A stretch of DNA of 64,000 bases, taken from Thiosocius sp942490985. GTDB lineage: Bacteria > Pseudomonadota > Gammaproteobacteria > Chromatiales > Chromatiaceae. The stretch's first letter is position 1. Each line of letters begins with the position of its first letter. The notes under the pieces were generated by a model that saw nothing but the letters and a program-made list of their open reading frames with translations, was not told the DNA's origin and searched no databases. Positions 45,328 to 54,674 of this stretch are shown here, one piece after another. The stretch lies in NCBI GenBank assembly GCA_942490985.1, contig CALNYW010000001.1, forward strand, positions 124,001 through 188,000, in the 5' to 3' direction. Position numbers and translations under genes: made by a program.

Positions 45328-45840
45328 ATGAGAGCCTGTATTGTTGTCTTTTTACTCTTTTTCGGTTGGGCCGGTCTCGGGTTTGCGTCTGACGTTTCGG
45401 TTGCGGTCGTCGACGTCGCGAAGCTTCAGCGGGAAGTGCCGCAGATAAACCGTTTGCGCGAGCGCATTGCGTCGGACTTCAAGTCGCGCGAAGAAAGACT
45501 GACCGCTCAGCAAGAACAGATTGCCAGGTTGGAGGCAGAGCTTTCGAAGGATGGCGCTGAGATCGGCGACACCGAGTCGAAGAAGCTTCAGCGCGATATC
45601 CGGTCACGCAAGCTGCGGCTGGAAAACGCCCAAGAAGAGTTGGCAAGCGATCGTCGACTGCGACTGAATGAAGAAATGGATCGCTTGCGTCGCGTGCTGG
45701 CCGAGGTTATCGCTGAGGTGGCGATTGCGGAAGGTCTTGATGTGGTGCTTGAAAGTGGTGTGACGTGGGCGTCGGCACGGGCCAACATAACGGACAAAGT
45801 TCTTGCGCGGATGCGTGAACTGGATGCGGCGTCGGAGTAA
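45328..45840 (+). CDS. skp: OmpH/Skp-family periplasmic chaperone
   Basis: A 170-residue protein. ATG 45328 with GAAGGGG upstream opens the signal peptide MRACIVVFLLFFGWAGLGFA; a longer frame overlapping the end of bamA is rejected. The mature chain is a long charged coiled coil (residues about 45-135) with the core strand VAVVDVAKLQREVPQ. It shields unfolded outer-membrane proteins in transit to BamA. Confidence 0.9.
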   Translation: MRACIVVFLLFFGWAGLGFASDVSVAVVDVAKLQREVPQINRLRERIASDFKSREERLTAQQEQIARLEAELSKDGAEIGDTESKKLQRDIRSRKLRLENAQEELASDRRLRLNEEMDRLRRVLAEVIAEVAIAEGLDVVLESGVTWASARANITDKVLARMRELDAASE

Positions 45841-45842
45841 GG

Positions 45843-46905
45843 GTGGGGGAGAACACGGCGCCGGCACTGAGCTTGGGTGAGATCGCGCGTCTAACCGGAT
45901 GCGAGTTACGTGGCGATGATCAACGCACGGTCAAGCGGGTTCAGACACTGGATCAAGCCGGGCGCTGATGCGATCACCTTCCTCGCGAATGCGCGTTACA
46001 AGAACCTCCTGAAGGATTCCAGGGCCGGCGCGGTTATTCTCTCTGCCGACGATGCCGATGCATGCCCGGTCGACTGCCTGATTAGCGACAACCCCTACCT
46101 TGCCCATGCGATCGTGATGAACGCGCTCTATCCAGCGTCTGATGCGGTGGCGGGTATTCATTCTTCGGCGACCGTGGCCGCTGACGCGCAGATCGACAAG
46201 AGCGCTGAGATTGGCCCGGGGACATTTATCGGTGCCGGCGCCGTGATTGGTACAGGGGTCAAGATCGGACCCAACTGCGTGTTACTGGAAGACGTAACCG
46301 TTGGATCGGAGACGTGGCTGGTGGGGTCAGTAACGCTGGGGCCACGAACTCGTCTTGGTCAGCGGTGCCTGATCCATCCTGGCGCAGTGATCGGTGGAGA
46401 TGGTTTTGGTCTTGCGAACAATGAAGGCGAGTGGGTAAAGGTCCCGCAGATAGGCGGGACCGTGCTTGGCGATGATGTCGAAGTGGGGTCTTGCTCGTCA
46501 ATTGATCGTGGGGCGATCGGTGATACGGTGATTGCGGACGGTGTGAAACTGGATAGCCAGGTGCATGTAGCCCACAACGTTCGCATCGGAAAACATACCG
46601 CGATTGCCGGCTGTGCGGGCATCGCGGGTTCGTCGCAAATTGGCGAATACTGCACGATAGCCGGTGCTGCGGGTATCACCGGTCATATTGAGCTCGGGGA
46701 TCATGTGCATATCTCGGGGGCAACGTCAGTCACGCGTTCGATCAACAAACCAGGGCTCTACACCAGTACTGTGCCTGCGATGGAACACACAGTTTGGATG
46801 AAAAACTTTGCCCGTCTCAAATATCTGGATGATATGGTTCGGCGAGTGAAGTCGTTGGAAAAACAAGTCGCGAGTCTGCGTGAAAAAGATAAGTCCGAAG
46901 GCTGA
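45843..46905 (+). CDS. lpxD: UDP-3-O-acylglucosamine N-acyltransferase, split by a frameshift at 45960-45962
   Basis: Third enzyme of lipid A synthesis. GTG 45843 starts MGENTAPALSLGEIARLTGC, the normal uridine-binding N-domain, and reads to LDQAG before a TGA. The continuation ADAITFLANARYKN and the left-handed beta-helix of hexapeptide repeats (AEIGPGTFIGAGAVIGTGVK and so on) are in the next frame. One G fewer in the GGG at 45960-45962 gives one 353-residue protein. The catalytic His is in VHVAHNVRIG. lpxD is essential with lpxA/lpxB intact, so an extra-base sequencing error is likely. Calling only the 331-residue internal frame from 45910 would lose the N-terminus. Confidence 0.88.
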
Positions 46906-46959
46906 ATGGACGCCACAGGATCGAGAGATCGCTACGTGATTGGAGGAAGATCAAGCGCG

Positions 46960-47388
46960 ATGGATATTCAGAAGATACAAAGCCTGCTTCCGCATCGGTA
47001 TCCGTTCCTGCTGATTGATCGCGTACTCGAGAGCGAGCCCGGCAAGCGCCTGGTGGCAATTAAGAATGTCTCGATAAATGAACCTTTTTTTCAGGGCCAT
47101 TTCCCGAGTAAGCCGGTGATGCCAGGGGTGCTTTTGATCGAAGCCATGGCGCAGGCGACCGGCTTGTTGGCGATGGAGAGTGCTGAGGTACCGAAGGAGG
47201 CCATTTACTATCTGGTTGGGGTCGACAAGGCGCGTTTCAAGCACCCGGTCGTGCCCGGCGATCAGCTGGTTTTCGAGGTTGAAGTGCTGAAGAATCGTCG
47301 TGAAATCTGGGTGTTTGCGGCAGAAGCGAAAGTGGCTGGGAAAATGGTCGCGTCGGCGGAGATTATGTGCACGGCGCGGAATCTCTGA
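46960..47388 (+). CDS. fabZ: 3-Hydroxyacyl-ACP dehydratase FabZ
   Basis: A 142-residue hot-dog enzyme of fatty acid elongation. ATG 46960 with GGAGGAA 11 bases upstream gives MDIQKIQSLLPHRYPFLLIDRV; an ATG at 46906 would add 18 atypical residues. The catalytic His is in FFQGHFPSKPVMPGVLLIEAMAQ near residues 44-66. It sits between lpxD and lpxA as usual. Confidence 0.95.
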   Translation: MDIQKIQSLLPHRYPFLLIDRVLESEPGKRLVAIKNVSINEPFFQGHFPSKPVMPGVLLIEAMAQATGLLAMESAEVPKEAIYYLVGVDKARFKHPVVPGDQLVFEVEVLKNRREIWVFAAEAKVAGKMVASAEIMCTARNL

Positions 47389-47391
47389 ACC

Positions 47392-48162
47392 ATGATTGAT
47401 CCGCGTGCGGCGATCGATCCGTCAGCGGAGATCGACGAGAACGTCATGATCGGGCCATTCACGGTCATCGGTCCTGACGTGCGTATCGCAGCCGGTACCG
47501 AGATTGGCCCGCATGTCGTGATCAACGGCGAAACATCGATTGGACGCGATAACCGGATTTATCAATTCGCATCGATCGGCGAAGAGCCGCAAGACAAGAA
47601 ATACGCCGGTGAGCCGACCCGGTTGGAGATTGGCGAGCGTAATCGCATACGCGAATTCACAACCATCCATCGGGGTACTGCACAAGACAATTCGCTGACC
47701 CGCATAGGCAGCGATAACCTGCTGATGGCGTACACGCATGTTGCCCACGATTGCCAGATTGGCGATCACGTAATCATGTCTAACGCGGCGTCACTTGGTG
47801 GTCACGTGTATGTCGATGATTGGGCTATCTTGGGCGGCTTCAGTATCGTTCACCAGTTCTGTCGTATCGGGGCGCACTGCTTTACCGGTATGGGCAGCGC
47901 CATCAGCAAAGACGTGCCGCCGTTCATCATGGTGGCAGGGCAACCCGCTAAGCCACGTGGCATCAACAGCGAAGGGCTGCGGCGTCGCGATTTTTCTGCG
48001 GAGCGCATCACCGAAATCAAGCGCGCATTCCGGACACTTTATTCCGCCGGTCTGCCGCTCGCGGCCGCCAAACAAGAAATCGCGCAGCGCGCAGAATTCA
48101 GCGCCGATCTGCGGCGGATCTCTGATTTTCTGACCGCCAGCGAACGCAGCATCGTACGCTGA
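47392..48162 (+). CDS. lpxA: UDP-N-acetylglucosamine O-acyltransferase
   Basis: A 256-residue left-handed beta-helix enzyme, first committed step of lipid A. IDPRAAIDPSAEIDENVMIGP opens the repeats; the catalytic His is in AYTHVAHDCQIGDHVIMSN near residues 112-130. The helical C-terminal cap is complete. Confidence 0.95.
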   Translation: MIDPRAAIDPSAEIDENVMIGPFTVIGPDVRIAAGTEIGPHVVINGETSIGRDNRIYQFASIGEEPQDKKYAGEPTRLEIGERNRIREFTTIHRGTAQDNSLTRIGSDNLLMAYTHVAHDCQIGDHVIMSNAASLGGHVYVDDWAILGGFSIVHQFCRIGAHCFTGMGSAISKDVPPFIMVAGQPAKPRGINSEGLRRRDFSAERITEIKRAFRTLYSAGLPLAAAKQEIAQRAEFSADLRRISDFLTASERSIVR

Positions 48163-48164
48163 GC

Positions 48165-49337
48165 GTGACCGGGCTTGCGGCGCCACTGCGAATAGCTATC
48201 GTTGCTGCGGAGCCATCGGGTGACCTGCTGGCCGCCGGGCTTATGTCGGCGCTCAAACATAAGCTCCCTGAGGTCGTTTTCGAAGGTGTGGCGGGGCCGC
48301 GTATGCAGCGTGAGGGAGTCGACTGCTGGGCGCCGATGGATGCACTTTCGGTGATGGGCATCTTCGAGGTGTTACGCCACCTGCCGCGTCTGTTGCGGTT
48401 GCGAGCGAGCTTGACCAAGCGCTGGCTTGACACGCCACCGGCTGTATTCATTGGTGTTGATGCGCCCGACTTCAATCTGACGCTTGAAGCCCGGCTGCGC
48501 GATCAGGGTGTCCCGACGGTTCACTATGTCAGCCCCACGGTGTGGGCGTGGCGCACGGGCAGGGTGCGGAAGATTCGGCGGGCCGTCGATCGTCTGCTGG
48601 TGATTTTTCCTTTCGAAAAAGACTTTCTTGCACGTTATGGGATCACTGCCGAGTATGTCGGACATCGGCTCGCGAATGCCTACCCGATCGAACCTGACCG
48701 TGACGGGGCGCGGCGAGCCCTGCACCTGAGGTCGGACCAACCGACCATTGCCGTGTTGCCAGGCAGTCGAGGCGGCGAGGTGTCCCGGCTGTCTTCACCT
48801 TTCATCGAAACCGTGCAGCGGTTGTCCGCGCAGGTTGCCGGGCTCCAGGTTGTCGTGCCGCTTGCGAACTCAACAACCCGCAACATCTTCGAAACGGCGT
48901 TGGCGAAGTGTGCACCAGAGCTTTCGGTGCATCTGGTGATCGAAGACACGGCGCGGGCATTGGCAGCTGCAGATGTTGCGCTGGTAGCCTCTGGTACGGC
49001 GACTTTCGAGGCGTTGCTAAGCAAATGCCCAATGGTGGTCGGCTACAAAGTCAATCCGGCAACCTATCGTCTCGTACGTTGGCTGCGACTCGTTCGCATC
49101 GAAAACGTCGCGATGGCCAACCTGTTGTCGGGCGATGTGCTGGCGCCAGAATTGATCCAGGATGCCTGCACACCCGATCAGCTGTTGCCGCCCTTGAAGC
49201 GTTACTTCGATAACGAGGCGCTGCGGCGTGAGATAGCGAATCGATATGCCGAGGTCCACGCGACGCTACAGATGGACACCGATAATGTGGCGGCCGAGGC
49301 CGTCATCAAGCTGATGCAGGAGCGGGGCATTGTCTGA
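48165..49337 (+). CDS. lpxB: Lipid-A-disaccharide synthase
   Basis: A 390-residue GT19 glycosyltransferase joining two acylated glucosamines. GTG 48165 starts MTGLAAPLRIAIVAAEPSGD; AGEPSGD-type and FEGVAGPRMQREG near residues 15-45 and YVSPTVWAWRTGR near 122 are family hallmarks. It overlaps rnhB by 8 bases. Confidence 0.94.
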   Translation: MTGLAAPLRIAIVAAEPSGDLLAAGLMSALKHKLPEVVFEGVAGPRMQREGVDCWAPMDALSVMGIFEVLRHLPRLLRLRASLTKRWLDTPPAVFIGVDAPDFNLTLEARLRDQGVPTVHYVSPTVWAWRTGRVRKIRRAVDRLLVIFPFEKDFLARYGITAEYVGHRLANAYPIEPDRDGARRALHLRSDQPTIAVLPGSRGGEVSRLSSPFIETVQRLSAQVAGLQVVVPLANSTTRNIFETALAKCAPELSVHLVIEDTARALAAADVALVASGTATFEALLSKCPMVVGYKVNPATYRLVRWLRLVRIENVAMANLLSGDVLAPELIQDACTPDQLLPPLKRYFDNEALRREIANRYAEVHATLQMDTDNVAAEAVIKLMQERGIV

Positions 49338-49920
49338 CGAATTTATCTGCGGCGTTGACGAAGTCGGTCGCGGGCCGCTGGCTGGTGCGGTGGTGGCCGC
49401 AGCGGTGATCCTTGACCCATTGAGCCCCGTCGCTGGCCTGGCCGATTCAAAGAAACTCAGCGAGCGTCGTCGTGAGAGACTCTACGGCGAAATTACCGCG
49501 GGCGCATTGGCGTGGGCGGTTGGACGCGCAGAGGTTGATGAGATTGATCGGCTGAACATCCTTCATGCCAGTCTGCTTGCCATGTGTCGCGCCGTTGCGG
49601 CTTTGCCGATAACGCCGACGAGGGCGCTCATCGACGGCAATCGGGTGCCTGATGGTCTGGCGTGCCCGGCGCGGGCGATCGTTGGCGGCGATGCGACCGA
49701 GCCCAGCATTTCAGCCGCGTCGATCATTGCCAAAGTGACGCGTGACCGGGAGATGACTGCATTGCACGAGCGCTATCCGGGTTACGGGTTTGACTCGCAC
49801 AAAGGCTATCCGACGCGTCAGCATCTCGCGGCGCTCGTCGAACTCGGTCCGCTGCAGATTCATCGTCGTTCTTTCGGCCCCGTAGCCAAAGTGATAATCA
49901 GTAAAAACATAAAGTTATAG
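49330..49920 (+). CDS. rnhB: Ribonuclease HII
   Basis: A 196-residue enzyme cutting RNA in RNA-DNA hybrids. It starts at TTG 49330 inside lpxB. The metal-binding ICGVDEVGRGPLAGAVVAAAV is at residues 6-26, ALIDGNRVP is near 97 and SIIAKVTRDREM near 130. The uncommon TTG start is favoured because the active-site strand begins only 8 residues in. Confidence 0.92.
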   Translation: MSDEFICGVDEVGRGPLAGAVVAAAVILDPLSPVAGLADSKKLSERRRERLYGEITAGALAWAVGRAEVDEIDRLNILHASLLAMCRAVAALPITPTRALIDGNRVPDGLACPARAIVGGDATEPSISAASIIAKVTRDREMTALHERYPGYGFDSHKGYPTRQHLAALVELGPLQIHRRSFGPVAKVIISKNIKL

Positions 49921-49922
49921 AA

Positions 49923-49928
49923 TATAAT
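49923..49928 (+). promoter_or_regulatory. Possible promoter in an AT-rich patch before dnaE
   Basis: TATAAT at 49923-49928 lies in a strikingly AT-rich stretch (about 49900-49945) in otherwise GC-rich DNA, 112 bases ahead of dnaE. The -35 region is not well conserved. Confidence 0.35.
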
Positions 49929-50039
49929 TAAAAAAATATTTAACTATTGTGGTGGTGGCTGCACGGGCTCGATTGACGAATTGGCCTAGCCTGTAACAGC
50001 GGGTTATTCTGACAGCCATCACACCTCCGACCCAAGAGC

Positions 50040-53000
50040 ATGTCCCTCCCTATGGCGCCCGGTTTTGTCCACCTGCATGTCCACTCGGAGTATTCGCTGG
50101 TCGACGGCGTCGCGCGGATAAAGCCGCTTGTCAGCCAGGTTGCCGAACAGCAGATGCCGGCCGTTGCGCTGACAGATCAGTCGAACATGTTTGCGTTGGT
50201 TCGGTTCTACAGGGCCGCTATCGCAGCGGGTGTCAAACCGATTGCCGGCGCCGACCTGCTGGTCAGGAATCCGCAGGACACCCAGAAGCCCGACCGATTG
50301 GTGCTCCTCGCTCAGGATCTTGACGGCTACCGTAACCTGACCGAGTTGGTCTCGCGCAGTTATCGCGAAGGGCAACATCTCGGCGTGCCGATGCTCGAAG
50401 CGAGCTGGTTTACCGCTGAATCAACGGCCGGGCTTATCGCCCTATCCGGCGGACGCGATGGTGATGTGGGGCGGGCGCTGATTGCCGGCAACCTCGAATT
50501 GGCCAAGCAGCGGCTGCTGCATTGGCAGGGCTTGTTCGGTGATCGCTACTACTTGCAGCTGGTGCGAACGGGCCGGCCATTCGAAGAGGCCTGCCTGCAT
50601 GCGAGTGTGTCGCTGGCCAGCGCCCACGGTATTCCCGTCGTGGCAACCAACGAGGTCTGTTTCCTCTCGCCGAACGAGTTCGCCGCGCACGAGGTGCGGG
50701 TTTGTATCCACGAGGGCCGCACGCTCGACGACCCGCGGCGGGTCCAGAAATATTCAGCGGAACAGTACTTGCGCACGCCACAAGAGATGGTGGAGTTGTT
50801 CGCCGATCTACCGGAGGCGCTGGAGAACAGCGTCGAGATTGCCCGACGCTGCAATCTCGAGATTACCCTGGGCCAGAATTTTCTGCCGGATTTTCCGATC
50901 CCGGACGGGATGACGATCGACGCGTTCTTTCGCGCCGAATCGATCAAGGGCCTCGAGAGCCGGCTCGACCGAATCTTGCAGCGTGACGCGGCGGATTTCG
51001 AGCAACGCCGGCGTCCCTACGACGAACGGCTGCAGACCGAGCTGGACGTGATCATCTCGATGGGTTTTCCCGGCTACTTCCTGATTGTCGCGGATTTCAT
51101 TCAATGGGCCAAAGATAACGACGTCCCGGTAGGGCCAGGCCGTGGTTCCGGTGCGGGCTCGTTGGTCGCCTATGCGTTGAAGATCACCGACCTCGACCCA
51201 CTCGAACACGATCTGCTGTTTGAGCGCTTCCTCAACCCGGAGCGTGTGTCGATGCCGGACTTCGATGTCGATTTCTGTATGGATCGACGCGATCTGGTAA
51301 TCGACTACGTGGCGCAGCGCTACGGGCGGGACTCGGTGTCGCAGATCATCACCTACGGGTCAATGGCCGCGAAGGCGGTGGTACGCGATGTTGGTCGGGT
51401 GCTGGGCCACGCCTATGGCTTCACCGACCGGGTGGCAAAGATGGTGCCGTTCGAGCTGGGCATGACGCTCGATAAGGCGCTGGCCGAGAGCGAAGACCTG
51501 CGCCAGGCCTATGAGCAGGACGAGGAGGTCACCCAGCTGTTGGACATGGCTCGTCGGCTTGAAGGGCTGGCGCGCAACGCCGGCAAACACGCCGGCGGCG
51601 TGGTGATTGCACCCGGCAAGCTGACGGATTTCACGCCGCTGTATTGCGAACCGGATGGCAGCAATCTGGTCACGCAATTTGACAAGGATGACGTCGAAGC
51701 GGCCGGGCTGGTCAAGTTCGATTTCCTTGGCCTTCGGACCCTGACCATTATCGATTGGGCGGTAAAGACCGTGAATCGTGAGCGCGAGGCGCTCGGCGAG
51801 TCGCCAATCGATATTGCGACGATACCGGTGGATGACCGTGCGGCCTTCGCGCTGCTGAAGCGGGCCGCGACGACCGCGGTTTTCCAGTTGGAATCCGGCG
51901 GTATCAAGCAGCTCGTCAGCAAGCTGCAACCAGACTCATTCGATGACATCACGGCATTGGTTGCCCTTTATCGACCAGGGCCTTTGCAGTCCGGCATGGT
52001 CGATGACTTCATTGCACGAAAGCATGGTCACCAGGCCGTCGTCTACCCGCATCCAGACCTGGAGCCGATCCTTGCTTCGACCTATGGTGTGATCCTGTAC
52101 CAGGAACAGGTCATGCAGATTGCACAGGTCCTGGCCAACTACACGCTGGGCGGCGCGGACCTGTTGCGCCGGGCGATGGGCAAGAAGAAGCCTGAAGAGA
52201 TGGCCAAGCAGGGCGAAATCTTTCGCAAGGGCGCCGTGGCACGCGGGGTCGAAGAGGCGACCGCCCGCTACATCTTCGATCTGATGGAGAAGTTCGCGGG
52301 CTACGGGTTCAACAAATCGCATTCTGCTGCCTATGCATTGGTTTCATACCAGACGCTGTGGCTAAAGGCCCACTACCCGGCGGCGTTCATGGCAGCGGTC
52401 TTGTCATCCGACATGGACAACACGGACAAGGTCGTGACCTTTATCGAGGAATGTCGTGCGATGGCGCTGAATGTCGAGCCACCTGACGTCAATCGCTCTG
52501 AATACATGTTCAGCATCGACGGCGACCGCACCGTGATTTATGGCCTGGGTGCGATCAAGGGGGTCGGCGAGGGCGCGATCGAAGGCATTGTCGAGGCGCG
52601 CGGCAGCGGTGGTGCCTTTGGGGATCTGTTCGATTTTTGCCGACGAGTCGATCTCAAGAAGGCCAATCGCCGGGTACTCGAGGCACTGATCCGTGCCGGT
52701 GCCCTCGACCATCTTGGTGAGAATCGTGCGACCCTGATGATCCAGTTGCCGCTCGCGTTGAAAATGGCCGAGCAACAGGCGGCGATGCTGGCAGCCGGAC
52801 AAAACGACTTGTTTGGCATGTCGGAACCGACGCCCGTCGCACCAACGGCGGGTATGGTCCCCGATCGTGTCGACGAGTGGGACGACGATCAGCGACTTGC
52901 CGGCGAGAAAGAGACGCTGGGGCTGTTTCTCACCGGGCATCCGATCGACTTCTACCGAGAGGATCTCAAGGTGCTTTGCAAAACCCGCATAGCCGGCCTG

Positions 53001-53618
53001 AGCCTCGACGACACGCGCGAAACCCGCGGGCGGCGTGGTGGCGGCAAGAAGGTGACCGTGGCCGGGATGGTGGTTGCCGTCAACCGGCGCAATACGCGCG
53101 GCGGCACGATGGTATCGATGCTGCTCGACGACAAGAGCGGGCGCATCGAGGCGGCGCTGTTCAACGAGGCTTGTGAGCAGTACCGCGACGAAGTCGCCAA
53201 TGATCGTGTACTCCTGGTCGAAGGGAGGCTGGTTCACGATGAATATCGAGGGGGGCTCAGCCTGCGGGCCGAGCGCTTGTGCACGCTAGAGCAAACCCGT
53301 CTGCAGCGGGCCGTGGTTCTCGAGATCGCAATTGACAACAGTTGGATGACCGAACACGGCTCACCGGCATCGGCTATGCAACAACTCCGCCGGGTCATAG
53401 AGCCGGCGGTCGGCGGTGACTGTGAGCTGCGTTTGCGCTACCAGTCTGATGGTGCCGAGGCGATGCTGCGTTGTGGCGATAGCTGGCGCGTCAGCCCGAC
53501 CGACGCGTTGCTTCGGCAGTTGCACCGCTTGTTCGGCGCCGATGCCGTGACGCTGCGATTCGGCCCGACCAGGCAAGCGCAGCAGAACGCCGTTGTCGAC
53601 TTTGCTCAGTCGGGCTGA
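50040..53618 (+). CDS. dnaE: DNA polymerase III alpha subunit
   Basis: A 1192-residue replicative polymerase, type DnaE1. The N-terminal PHP domain begins FVHLHVHSEYSLVDGVARI near residue 9. The catalytic aspartates lie in SMPDFDVDFCMDRR near residue 405 and in the palm segment upstream. Helix-hairpin-helix and OB-fold domains (VTVAGMVVAVNRRNTRGG near residue 1005) follow. ATG 50040 and ATG 50052 are both possible starts. Confidence 0.96.
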   Translation: MSLPMAPGFVHLHVHSEYSLVDGVARIKPLVSQVAEQQMPAVALTDQSNMFALVRFYRAAIAAGVKPIAGADLLVRNPQDTQKPDRLVLLAQDLDGYRNLTELVSRSYREGQHLGVPMLEASWFTAESTAGLIALSGGRDGDVGRALIAGNLELAKQRLLHWQGLFGDRYYLQLVRTGRPFEEACLHASVSLASAHGIPVVATNEVCFLSPNEFAAHEVRVCIHEGRTLDDPRRVQKYSAEQYLRTPQEMVELFADLPEALENSVEIARRCNLEITLGQNFLPDFPIPDGMTIDAFFRAESIKGLESRLDRILQRDAADFEQRRRPYDERLQTELDVIISMGFPGYFLIVADFIQWAKDNDVPVGPGRGSGAGSLVAYALKITDLDPLEHDLLFERFLNPERVSMPDFDVDFCMDRRDLVIDYVAQRYGRDSVSQIITYGSMAAKAVVRDVGRVLGHAYGFTDRVAKMVPFELGMTLDKALAESEDLRQAYEQDEEVTQLLDMARRLEGLARNAGKHAGGVVIAPGKLTDFTPLYCEPDGSNLVTQFDKDDVEAAGLVKFDFLGLRTLTIIDWAVKTVNREREALGESPIDIATIPVDDRAAFALLKRAATTAVFQLESGGIKQLVSKLQPDSFDDITALVALYRPGPLQSGMVDDFIARKHGHQAVVYPHPDLEPILASTYGVILYQEQVMQIAQVLANYTLGGADLLRRAMGKKKPEEMAKQGEIFRKGAVARGVEEATARYIFDLMEKFAGYGFNKSHSAAYALVSYQTLWLKAHYPAAFMAAVLSSDMDNTDKVVTFIEECRAMALNVEPPDVNRSEYMFSIDGDRTVIYGLGAIKGVGEGAIEGIVEARGSGGAFGDLFDFCRRVDLKKANRRVLEALIRAGALDHLGENRATLMIQLPLALKMAEQQAAMLAAGQNDLFGMSEPTPVAPTAGMVPDRVDEWDDDQRLAGEKETLGLFLTGHPIDFYREDLKVLCKTRIAGLSLDDTRETRGRRGGGKKVTVAGMVVAVNRRNTRGGTMVSMLLDDKSGRIEAALFNEACEQYRDEVANDRVLLVEGRLVHDEYRGGLSLRAERLCTLEQTRLQRAVVLEIAIDNSWMTEHGSPASAMQQLRRVIEPAVGGDCELRLRYQSDGAEAMLRCGDSWRVSPTDALLRQLHRLFGADAVTLRFGPTRQAQQNAVVDFAQSG

Positions 53619-53639
53619 ATGCGGAAGATTGGCACACGC

Positions 53640-53671
53640 TGACAATCAGCTGTCGGGCTTGGGGTATAATA
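53640..53671 (+). promoter_or_regulatory. Promoter-like pair before accA
   Basis: TTGACA (53640-53645) and TATAAT (53666-53671) are both perfect hexamers but 20 bases apart, longer than the ideal 17. They lie 47 bases ahead of the accA ATG. Confidence 0.45.
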
Positions 53672-53717
53672 ATCGGTTACGAACGCGCATCAGCGCTCGC
53701 CTGTGGGATCTTCGCCG

Positions 53718-54674
53718 ATGAATCTTGATTTCCTCGACTTTGAGCAACCGATTGCCGAATTGCAGGCAAAGATCGAGGAGTTGCGTCTTGTTGGCAATGA
53801 CAACGAGATCAACATCCAGGAAGAAATCGAGCGTTTGGAAGGCAAGAGCCGGTCACTGACCGAGTCGATTTTTTCGAACCTAACCCCCTGGCAGATCTCG
53901 CAGCTGGCACGTCATCCCCTGCGGCCTTATACCCTGGACTACGTCTCGCGGATCATGGACGATTTCGAGGAATTGCATGGTGACCGTGCGTTCGCCGATG
54001 ATCAGGCGATCGTCGCCGGGATCGGCCGAATTGACGGTCGTGCCGTGATGCTGATCGGGCATCAAAAAGGACGCGATACCAAAGAGAAGATCAGCCGCAA
54101 TTTTGGCATGCCACGGCCCGAGGGTTATCGCAAGGCGCTGCGCCTGATGAAGTTCGCCGAGCGTTTCAAGCTGCCGGTGGTGACGTTTATCGACACACCC
54201 GGTGCGTATCCCGGGGTTGGCGCGGAAGAGCGTGGTCAGAGCGAGGCTATCGCCCGCAACCTGTTCGAAATGGCCGGGCTTCGCACACCGATCGTGGCGA
54301 CGGTGATCGGCGAAGGTGGCTCGGGTGGTGCTTTGGCAATAGGCGTGGCAGACCGACTGCTGATGCTCGAGTACAGCACCTATTCGGTCATCTCACCAGA
54401 GGGGTGCGCGTCCATCCTGTGGAAAGATGCGGAAAAAGCCCCCTTGGCAGCTGAAGCAATGGCGATCACCTCGCCGCAGCTCAAGGAACATGGACTGATC
54501 GATGACATTATTCCGGAGCCGCTGGGTGGTGGGCATCGAGATCTCGATGCGATCGCGCGCAACCTCAAAGCCGCCCTGATCAAGGCGATCGACGAGGTCA
54601 GAGAGGTCTCCCTCGATCGCCTGCTCGAGGTCCGTTACGAACGCCTGATGAGCTACGGTGTCGTTGCCGGCTAA
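53718..54674 (+). CDS. accA: Acetyl-CoA carboxylase carboxyltransferase subunit alpha
   Basis: A 318-residue subunit making malonyl-CoA with AccD. ATG 53718 starts MNLDFLDFEQPIAELQAKIEEL; five codons upstream are excluded. RPYTLDYVSRIMDDFEELHGDR near residue 73 and GEGGSGGALAIGVADR near 200 are diagnostic. The 3' end overlaps tilS by 17 bases. Confidence 0.95.
   Translation: MNLDFLDFEQPIAELQAKIEELRLVGNDNEINIQEEIERLEGKSRSLTESIFSNLTPWQISQLARHPLRPYTLDYVSRIMDDFEELHGDRAFADDQAIVAGIGRIDGRAVMLIGHQKGRDTKEKISRNFGMPRPEGYRKALRLMKFAERFKLPVVTFIDTPGAYPGVGAEERGQSEAIARNLFEMAGLRTPIVATVIGEGGSGGALAIGVADRLLMLEYSTYSVISPEGCASILWKDAEKAPLAAEAMAITSPQLKEHGLIDDIIPEPLGGGHRDLDAIARNLKAALIKAIDEVREVSLDRLLEVRYERLMSYGVVAG

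Noticed and set aside
45910..46905. lpxD starting at ATG 45910
   Set aside because: The first 16 residues do not match the family, while the true N-domain lies in the upstream frame from GTG 45843.
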